Source: Lachnospiraceae bacterium (GTDB lineage: Bacteria; Bacillota; Clostridia; Lachnospirales; Lachnospiraceae). Taken from it: 63,608 bases of DNA. This document shows, piece by piece, positions 58,499 through 63,608 of this stretch. The stretch's first letter is position 1. Each line of letters opens with the position of its first letter. The notes below the pieces were generated by a model. It made no database searches. It saw only the letters and a program-made list of their open reading frames with translations, and was not told the DNA's origin. The translations under genes were made by a program, and so were the position numbers. The stretch is from contig JABZIZ010000015.1 in NCBI GenBank assembly GCA_015258065.1, positions 1 to 63,608 on the forward strand, in the 5' to 3' direction.

Positions 58499-58659
58499 TG
58501 AACATGTCAAAGATGTAATAAATAAAATTACAACAAAGACTTATCAAAAACTATTACAGGCTTTGACAAGACTGAAAAAGTAAAGTTTAGGAAAACACAG
58601 TCTAAGAAAGCAAAGAAAAATAGTGTATAGAGGAAAGCATCCTCGGAAAGGAAAGAATC

Positions 58660-59295
58660 ATGGCAAAGATTGCAGTGGTAGCAGCAAACGGAAAAGCAGC
58701 AAAGAAAATCATTACAGAGGCAGTAAACAGAGGTTTTGAAGTAACAGCATTTGGAAGAAGGGCGGAAAATGATACGGATGCCAAGAACTATATCCAAAAA
58801 GATATTTTTGATCTTACAAGAGAGGACTTAAAGGGATATGATGCAGTGGTAGATGCTTTTGGCGCATGGACAGCTGAAACCCTTCCTCTTCATAGCAAGA
58901 CAACACAGCACCTGGCAGACATTCTCTCCGGTACAGATGTAAGACTTTTGGTGGTAGGAGGAGCCGGATCTCTTTATTTAAATCCGGAGCATACGATTCA
59001 GGTTGCAGACGGGGAGAACTTCCCGGAAGCCTTTAAGCCTTTGGCACAAGCTATGGCAGCAGCACTTTCCGAGCTTAGAGAGAGAAAGGATGTGAAGTGG
59101 ACTTACATCAGTCCTGCAGCTGACTTCCAGGCAGAGGGAGAGAGAAGTGGAAAGTATATTCTTGCCGGAGAAGAGTTCACATTAAATCCTGCAGGAGAGT
59201 CCGTGATTTCTTATGCAGACTATGCCATTGCTATGGTAGATGAAATCGAATCCGGAAAGCATATTCAGGAAAGAATTTCCGTAGTAAAAGCGTAA
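58660..59295 (+). CDS. NAD(P)-binding (NmrA/SDR-like) protein
   Basis: A 211-residue atypical short-chain dehydrogenase-like protein. VVAANGKAAKKIITEAVNRGFEVTAFGRR is the nucleotide loop (GxxGxxG degenerate), followed by DAVVDAFGAW and LLVVGGAGSLY and a final TYISPAADFQAEG. Relatives are annotated as NAD(P)H-binding proteins or flavin-reductase-like. GAAAGGAAAG precedes the ATG. Together with the sirtuin and Rrf2 regulator after it, this may be a stress module. Confidence 0.8.
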   Translation: MAKIAVVAANGKAAKKIITEAVNRGFEVTAFGRRAENDTDAKNYIQKDIFDLTREDLKGYDAVVDAFGAWTAETLPLHSKTTQHLADILSGTDVRLLVVGGAGSLYLNPEHTIQVADGENFPEAFKPLAQAMAAALSELRERKDVKWTYISPAADFQAEGERSGKYILAGEEFTLNPAGESVISYADYAIAMVDEIESGKHIQERISVVKA

Positions 59296-59336
59296 GTCTA
59301 TATAAAATCCATAGAACATAGAAAGGAGCGGTACCC

Positions 59337-60269
59337 ATGTTTTTCTTTCATAGAAATACCATACAGCATCCCGGGGAAAATGCCCCTTACGAAGAGCAAG
59401 TTCGTAAATTAAAGGAAAAAATGCAAAATGTGGAGGCTATTGTATTGGGTGCCGGCTCCGGATTATCTACGGCAGCGGGTTTGACCTATAGCGGAGAGCG
59501 TTTTCAGAAATATTTCTTTGACTTTGCTAAAAAATATCCCATTCGAGATATCTATTCCGGGGGCTTCTTTCCCTTTGAAAGTCCTGAGGAATTTTGGGCT
59601 TGGTGGAGTCGCCATATTTACTTTAATCGTTACGTTGATGCCCCCTCGGATGTTTACGGAAATCTCAAAAAGATTGTGGAGGGAAAGGATTACTTTGTCT
59701 TAACTACCAATGTGGATCATCAGTTTCAAAGAGCCGGCTTTGCAAAGGAAAGACTCTTTTACACCCAGGGAGATTACGGGCTTTTCCAAAGCTCCCGTCC
59801 TACAGTGGCTAAGACTTATGACAATCAGGAAATTGTGGAGAAAATGTTGGAAGCCCAGGGCTTTGTCCGGGATGATGAGGGGATTTTTCAGCTGCCGGAG
59901 GATAAGAAGTTGAAAATGTTGATTCCCACAGAGCTTATTCCCATTTGCCCGGATGACGGACTCCCCATGGCTATGAATCTACGGGCGGATGAAAATTTTG
60001 TGGAGGATGCGGGCTGGAAAATGGCGGCAAAACGCTATCAGGATTTTCTACATAGTCATAAGGGAAAGCATGTCTTATACTGGGAGCTTGGGGTAGGGAT
60101 GAATACTCCCGTGATTATTAAGTTCCCCTTTTGGCAATATACCGAGGAGAATCCCAATGCCTACTACGCCTGCCTGAATCTGGGAGAGGCGGGATGCAGT
60201 AGGGAAATTTCGGATAGAAGCATTTGCCTGAATGCGGATATCGGGCAGGTGCTTAGAGATTTGCTATAG
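59337..60269 (+). CDS. Class M (SirTM-like) sirtuin
   Basis: A 310-residue sirtuin. IVLGAGSGLSTAAGLTY is the NAD loop and LTTNVDHQFQ the TxNxDxxF motif. The catalytic histidine of deacetylases is replaced: the site reads FYTQGDYGLFQ (glutamine), as in SirTM, which ADP-ribosylates lipoylated GcvH-like carriers in staphylococci and streptococci. The C-terminal VLYWELGVGMNTPVIIKFPFW also matches that class. The zinc cysteines are mostly missing (only CPDDG remains). No macrodomain, GcvH-L or lipoate ligase gene is nearby. AAAGGAGCGG precedes the ATG. Confidence 0.85.
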   Translation: MFFFHRNTIQHPGENAPYEEQVRKLKEKMQNVEAIVLGAGSGLSTAAGLTYSGERFQKYFFDFAKKYPIRDIYSGGFFPFESPEEFWAWWSRHIYFNRYVDAPSDVYGNLKKIVEGKDYFVLTTNVDHQFQRAGFAKERLFYTQGDYGLFQSSRPTVAKTYDNQEIVEKMLEAQGFVRDDEGIFQLPEDKKLKMLIPTELIPICPDDGLPMAMNLRADENFVEDAGWKMAAKRYQDFLHSHKGKHVLYWELGVGMNTPVIIKFPFWQYTEENPNAYYACLNLGEAGCSREISDRSICLNADIGQVLRDLL

Positions 60270-60290
60270 GGAAGCTTTTCAGGAGGATTT

Positions 60291-60728
60291 ATGCAGGTTT
60301 CAACCAAATTTACCATTGCCTTACACATTTTAATTGCCGTGAAATACTTTGAAGAGGAATATAAGCTTACCAGTGATTTTCTTTCTGCCAGTATTGGCAG
60401 TAATCCGGTGATTATTCGAAATATCATGTCTCAGCTTCGGGAGGCGGAAATCATAGAAATCAAACGTGGACCGGGTGGAATTCATATCACAAAAGAGCTA
60501 AAGGATATTTCTTTCCTGGACATTTATCAGGCGGTGGAAACGAATGGCCGGGGTGAGCTTTTTAACTTCCATGATCAGCCGAATCCTAACTGTCCCGTGG
60601 GAAGAAATATTCATAAGGCGTTAGATGAAAGCCTTCTTGCCGTACAGAAAAAGTTTGAAGAAGAATTAAAAGAGCATTCTGTGGCGGAGGTATATGAGAG
60701 GATGAGAAAGGTCGGGATGTGCGATTGA
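60291..60728 (+). CDS. Rrf2-family regulator
   Basis: A 145-residue Rrf2 protein: winged helix KFTIALHILIAVKYFEEEYKLTSDFLSASIGSNPVIIRNIMSQLREAEII followed by RGPGGIHITKELKDISFLDIY. Only one cysteine lies in the loop (NPNCPVGRNI) and one at the very end, so a classic three-cysteine 2Fe-2S site is lacking. CAGGAGG precedes the ATG 21 bases after the sirtuin gene. It may regulate the sirtuin operon in response to redox or nitrosative signals, by analogy. Confidence 0.88.
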   Translation: MQVSTKFTIALHILIAVKYFEEEYKLTSDFLSASIGSNPVIIRNIMSQLREAEIIEIKRGPGGIHITKELKDISFLDIYQAVETNGRGELFNFHDQPNPNCPVGRNIHKALDESLLAVQKKFEEELKEHSVAEVYERMRKVGMCD

Positions 60729-61178
60729 AAAAGGTTGCAACTATTTAAGAACAGAATTTCCGAATCGGATTTTTGAGAAGAAGACATTCTGCTCCGCCAT
60801 ACGGATACGACCCGGATAAAGTAGAAGTTATTGAGAGAAAGCCTATTTGGATATGAGCCATAGGAGAAAACACAGATGAAAATGGATCTTACGATTAAGA
60901 TTACCCCCCAAAATGGTAACAGATGCTCAGGGGAATGAGAAGAAAGCATTGGTGGGGCATTTAGGTACACATTTTGACGTGATGAATAAAGAATTCCCAT
61001 TGGAATATGCAGAAAGAAAGGGAATTGTATTTGATGTGAGTGGAATCAAAAACAGAGATATTGATTGTGCGGATCACGGCATTCTAAGGTAGTGATGGAG
61101 GTCATACAAAATGGGAATGTGCTGATTATGATTTGCTAACATAGCGCAGGCAAATTCCGGTTTGTAAGGGGGGAGGGA
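60729..61178 (+). pseudogene. Decayed region with a cyclase-family remnant
   Basis: From ATG 60876 a few codons (MKMDLTIKITP) are in one frame; a one-base shift then gives MVTDAQGNEKKALVGHLGTHF and DVMNKEFPLEYAERKGIVFDVS to a stop at 61092, the metal-binding HxGTHxD motif of the kynurenine-formamidase-like cyclase family, cut off after about 60 residues. Before it, PPYGYDPDKVEVIERKPIWI (60796-60857) ends with a stop and looks like another lost C-terminus. Nothing intact is seen here. Confidence 0.65.
61151..61170 (+). repeat. 20-bp direct repeat, left copy
   Basis: CAAATTCCGGTTTGTAAGGG, just before the ribosome site of the nucleotidyltransferase gene. It matches 61806-61825 at 19 of 20 positions. 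Confidence 0.85.
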
Positions 61179-61796
61179 ATGAAGAAGATAATTGATTATC
61201 TGAAAAAAAAATATAACCCATTGGCAATTGTCACCTATGGTTCGTTTAGTTGTGGTATGAATGATTCATACAGTGATTATGATTGCATGATCATTGTTAA
61301 CAAAAAAGCCAATAGGCATGACGATACCGTTATTGGTGGAATTCGATTGGATTGCTTTATTTTCACAAAAGACGAAGTAATCGGTGAGGATCCGGATACT
61401 TTTCTTACAGTCTATGACGGTAATATTGTGATGGACACGGATGAAATCGCTGCAGATTTAAAAACACGAGTAAGGAAATATGTGGAAGAACACTCTGTTA
61501 TTCCTTCCGACGAGAAAAAATTCATGATAAGTTGGATCAAAAAAACAATGCAACGGGTTGAGAAGAATGACGATGAAGGAAACTACAGAGCTTTAGCATT
61601 TCTATGGGAGAGTATGACAGATTATTTCCTGCTTAGAGATTTGTTCTATTTTGGCAGCAAAAAAGCGGTGGCATATCTAAAAGAAAATGATGCTGAGGGA
61701 TATCGTCTTTACCATGATGCGATCACAGATCGCACGAACGCAGCCATAAGAGAATGGGCGAATCATGTGATTAACATTGGCGAGATTTCGGCTTAA
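61179..61796 (+). CDS. Small nucleotidyltransferase
   Basis: A 205-residue protein with the pol-beta nucleotidyltransferase motif TYGSFSCGMNDSYSDYDCMII (GS...G...SDxD) at residues 21-39 and a third aspartate in IRLDCFIF. The C-terminal 110 residues are helical and resemble the substrate or partner-binding half of aminoglycoside- or HEPN-linked nucleotidyltransferases. The substrate is unknown. GGGGGGAGGG precedes the ATG. The gene is bracketed by 20-bp direct repeats 655 bases apart. Confidence 0.8.
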   Translation: MKKIIDYLKKKYNPLAIVTYGSFSCGMNDSYSDYDCMIIVNKKANRHDDTVIGGIRLDCFIFTKDEVIGEDPDTFLTVYDGNIVMDTDEIAADLKTRVRKYVEEHSVIPSDEKKFMISWIKKTMQRVEKNDDEGNYRALAFLWESMTDYFLLRDLFYFGSKKAVAYLKENDAEGYRLYHDAITDRTNAAIREWANHVINIGEISA

Positions 61797-61805
61797 TCGC
61801 TCAGC

Positions 61806-61825
61806 CAAATTCCGGTTTGCAAGGG
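61806..61825 (+). repeat. 20-bp direct repeat, right copy
   Basis: CAAATTCCGGTTTGCAAGGG, ten bases after the nucleotidyltransferase stop. It is followed by a ribosome site and a 12-codon ORF (MLKRKDFTFQED) that looks like the start of a lost gene. Confidence 0.8.
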
Positions 61826-61900
61826 AGAGCAAAATGTTAAAAAGAAAAGATTTTACATTTCAAGAGGATTGAGGAGACAGATTTTATTCAAAAATGCTTT

Positions 61901-61945
61901 ATTTTCACCTGAAAGTTGCATATAGTGAGACTATGAGGTGAAAAT
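61901..61945. promoter_or_regulatory. Inverted repeat covering the abiEi ribosome site
   Basis: ATTTTCACCT (61901-61910) and AGGTGAAAAT (61936-61945) are a perfect 10-bp inverted repeat; the right arm is the ribosome site and abuts the ATG. TATAGT at 61921-61926 lies between. AbiEi proteins bind inverted repeats at their own promoters, so this is probably the operator. Confidence 0.65.
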
Positions 61946-62527
61946 ATGATAAAAACAACAGCAATGCTCCTAGAGGAGTTAAGTGAATACGGTTCTCCCA
62001 AGTCTAAGCTCTCCCGTATGGCTAAGAGTGGTGAGTGCTACCCCATAACGAAAGGAATATATGAGACGAATCCACACACTCCGGCTTACTTACTTGCCGG
62101 CAGTATTTACGGACCTTCCTATATATCTTTTGAATATGCCTTGAGCTTCTATGGGCTGATTCCGGAAGCAGTATATACAGTTACTTCCGCCACATTTGAA
62201 AAGAAAAAGAAAAAGAAGTTTGAAACAGCTTTTGGAACTTTCAGTTATCGGGATGTGCCTTCCAAGGCATTTCCTCTTGGTATTCGTGTAGTTCAAGAGG
62301 GAGAATATTTTTATAGGATTGCCGAGCCGGAAAAGGCTTTATGTGATCAACTGTATACCATTTCACCGGTAGGAAATACCAAGGAGCTTTTTCGGCTTTT
62401 AACAGAAAGTTTACGTATTGAAGAATCAGAGCTGAAAAAGCTGGATGCCGCTAAGGTATGTGCGTATAGTGCAGCGTATCATACGACCAATATTAAAAAG
62501 TTGTACTCCCTTCTGAGGAGGATTTAA
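61946..62527 (+). CDS. AbiEi-family antitoxin (type IV)
   Basis: A 193-residue antitoxin: N-terminal winged helix (MLLEELSEYGSPKSKLSRMAKSGECYPITKGIYE) and an AbiEi C-terminal domain (GPSYISFEYALSFYGLIPEAVYTVTS, YFYRIAEPEKALCDQLY). It represses its own operon and counters the nucleotidyltransferase toxin AbiEii without binding it. A lysine run FEKKKKKKFE comes from an A-rich stretch. The toxin gene after it is truncated. Confidence 0.88.
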   Translation: MIKTTAMLLEELSEYGSPKSKLSRMAKSGECYPITKGIYETNPHTPAYLLAGSIYGPSYISFEYALSFYGLIPEAVYTVTSATFEKKKKKKFETAFGTFSYRDVPSKAFPLGIRVVQEGEYFYRIAEPEKALCDQLYTISPVGNTKELFRLLTESLRIEESELKKLDAAKVCAYSAAYHTTNIKKLYSLLRRI

Positions 62528-62536
62528 TATGAGCAC

Positions 62537-62923
62537 AAATATCGCTTGTTACCGGTGCCTTATGAAATCCGCTTGTATGACATGCCTTCTCTGTTTGCCG
62601 GGAAAATCCATGCGGTAATCTGCCGTGGGTGGCAGAGTCGTATTAAGGGTAGAGATTTGTACGATTATATTTTTTATCTTTCCAAAGCTGTGACCGTCAA
62701 TCAAAAGCATCTTAGAGCACGATTAATCGACAGCGGATATATTTCTGAAAATCAAGAATGTACATTAGAAGAGATTAAAACGATGCTAAAGAATCGCTTT
62801 GACAGCATTGACTTTTTGCAAGCCAGAAAGGATGTTGAGCCATTTATTCGCGATACTTCCGTTTTGGATATTTGGAGTTCGGACTTTTTTAAGCAGATTA
62901 CGGAAGGATTGAAAGTACTATAA
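62537..62923 (+). pseudogene. AbiEii toxin, N-terminal half missing
   Basis: About 128 codons that match the C-terminal half of AbiEii nucleotidyltransferases: LPVPYEIRLYDMPSLFAGKI and GRDLYDYIFYLSK, with a helical end. The GG(S/T)xxxK and DxD catalytic part that should precede is gone; only ATGAGCA remains of the normal start, ten bases after the antitoxin gene, and it is out of frame with the rest. A TTG at 62546 could still start a fragment, but it would be inactive as a nucleotidyltransferase. Confidence 0.82.
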
Positions 62924-63004
62924 GACCATGCAAACTTCACTTTATGGATAAGTCTGTTTTTTGATCAAGCAAAGGAATTGATTCTATGTATGGAGGAAAT
63001 TTAT

Positions 63005-63382
63005 ATGGGATTCTGGATATTCATGTTCATTATGGTTTTACTTATTCCGTTCACTATGATTTTCTTCGGGTGGCTACTTTTCAGGAAAACACCGAAAAAA
63101 ATTAATTATGTATACGGATACCGAACAAAAAGGTCAATGATGAATGAGGAAACATGGAGATTTGCGAATCAATATTGTGGGAAAGCATGGTATCTTTGTG
63201 GACTGATTTCAGCGCCTCTTTCCGTGATTGCGATAGCCCTTGTATTTGGGAAAGGACCGGGAACCGTGGGAACAGTTGGCGGTATAATTACGATGTTACA
63301 GCTGATCCCTTTAGGTGGGGCAATTATTCCTACAGAGATCGCATTAAGGAAAAATTTTGATGAAAACGGAAAAAGAAGATAA
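63005..63382 (+). CDS. SdpI-family membrane protein
   Basis: A 125-residue protein with three membrane segments and the family motif YVYGYRTKRSMMNEETWRFANQYCGKAW after the first. In Bacillus, SdpI gives immunity to the SdpC toxin and acts as a signalling receptor; most relatives are unassigned. No Sdp toxin gene is seen. GGAGG precedes the ATG at 63005; the frame opens nine codons earlier. Confidence 0.82.
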   Translation: MGFWIFMFIMVLLIPFTMIFFGWLLFRKTPKKINYVYGYRTKRSMMNEETWRFANQYCGKAWYLCGLISAPLSVIAIALVFGKGPGTVGTVGGIITMLQLIPLGGAIIPTEIALRKNFDENGKRR

Positions 63383-63467
63383 ACAGAATTGACGGAACTT
63401 TTTGAGTGAGATTTGCCAGTGCAAAATAGGAAAGGGCAGAGCAAATCTCTTAAGGAGGTGAGCAGAG

Positions 63468-63608
63468 ATGAAGGAATATATTGCTGTATTAGAACAGGAA
63501 TTCTCTTCGGTAGAAAATGGTTTCAAGGCGGAAGAAAGTAGAGCATTACAGGATTTTCAATCCCATGATTTTGCTTATTGCAAGACTTTGGCATTTGCAG
63601 CTTATCAA
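63468..63608 (+). CDS. Partial unknown protein at window edge
   Basis: ATG with a strong site TAAGGAGGTGAGC begins MKEYIAVLEQEFSSVENGF, and 47 codons remain open to the end of the window. The protein is cut off by the window. I do not recognise it; no domain is visible in this part. Confidence 0.6.
   Translation, partial: MKEYIAVLEQEFSSVENGFKAEESRALQDFQSHDFAYCKTLAFAAYQ

Overview
The window looks like a chromosomal segment from an anaerobic, low-to-mid GC Gram-positive of the Clostridia, most like a Lachnospiraceae-type bacterium. The reasons are strong AGGAGG-type ribosome sites, TTG and GTG starts, lipoprotein signal peptides, an iron-sulfur L-serine dehydratase in two subunits, an EFR1-type ferredoxin, a HrcA/CIRCE-type operator and a BCCT/choline locus. 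I cannot name a genus. About the first 38.6 kb is housekeeping or metabolic sequence of fairly high GC. From about 38.65 kb to the end the DNA is visibly more AT-rich and mosaic, with toxin-antitoxin pieces, paralogous ATPases and several gene remnants.

Layout, left part: a beta-CASP RNase-like protein, dihydrofolate reductase, a MecA-like adaptor behind a CIRCE-overlapped promoter, and an arginase-fold protein (1-4.05 kb); two tRNA-Leu genes (CAG and, unusually, AAG) with a promoter and terminator (4.09-4.39 kb); a DMT exporter and an ABC-2 pair (4.66-7.44 kb); a serine module (transporter, sdaAB, sdaAA; 7.6-10.6 kb); a ProX-type deacylase; a GntR-controlled ABC operon followed by a MacAB-like efflux set, TsaE, a MORN lipoprotein and a HAD protein (11.3-19.4 kb); a TPP riboswitch with thiT; RNase Z and a TsaB-RimI fusion (20.3-22.4 kb, minus); a choline-phosphate (lic-like) operon (22.5-26.7 kb, minus); and a glycerol operon (26.9-31.7 kb, minus).

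The most unusual part is 31.8-38.9 kb: an iron/tetrapyrrole-type ABC importer (binding lipoprotein, permease, ATPase) runs with overlapping or near-touching genes into a NifH-like reductase and two short nitrogenase component-1-like proteins. No nif assembly genes are present. Between the two component-1 genes lie three 28-nt repeats at an exact 61-bp period, with the layout of a type I-E mini-CRISPR array but without cas genes. The K-like protein carries an 11-residue tandem repeat, and a short ORF overlapping its stop codon appears cut off where the AT-rich accessory DNA begins.

The right part (38.8-63.6 kb) holds two paralogous AAA/DUF234-type ATPases, an RclA-like flavoprotein, a run of SMI1-like and unknown acidic small proteins, an XRE/membrane-protein pair, an EFR1 ferredoxin, an M32 carboxypeptidase, a RelB-like antitoxin beside a PIN toxin gene with a nonsense codon, an iron alcohol dehydrogenase, a threonine-aldolase-like lyase, an AlbA_2 protein, a LysR remnant beside an NAD(P)-binding protein, a class M (SirTM-like) sirtuin with an Rrf2 regulator, a small nucleotidyltransferase flanked by direct repeats, an AbiEi antitoxin with a truncated AbiEii toxin, and an SdpI-like protein. 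All coordinates, motifs and domain calls come from reading the sequence; no database search was run.
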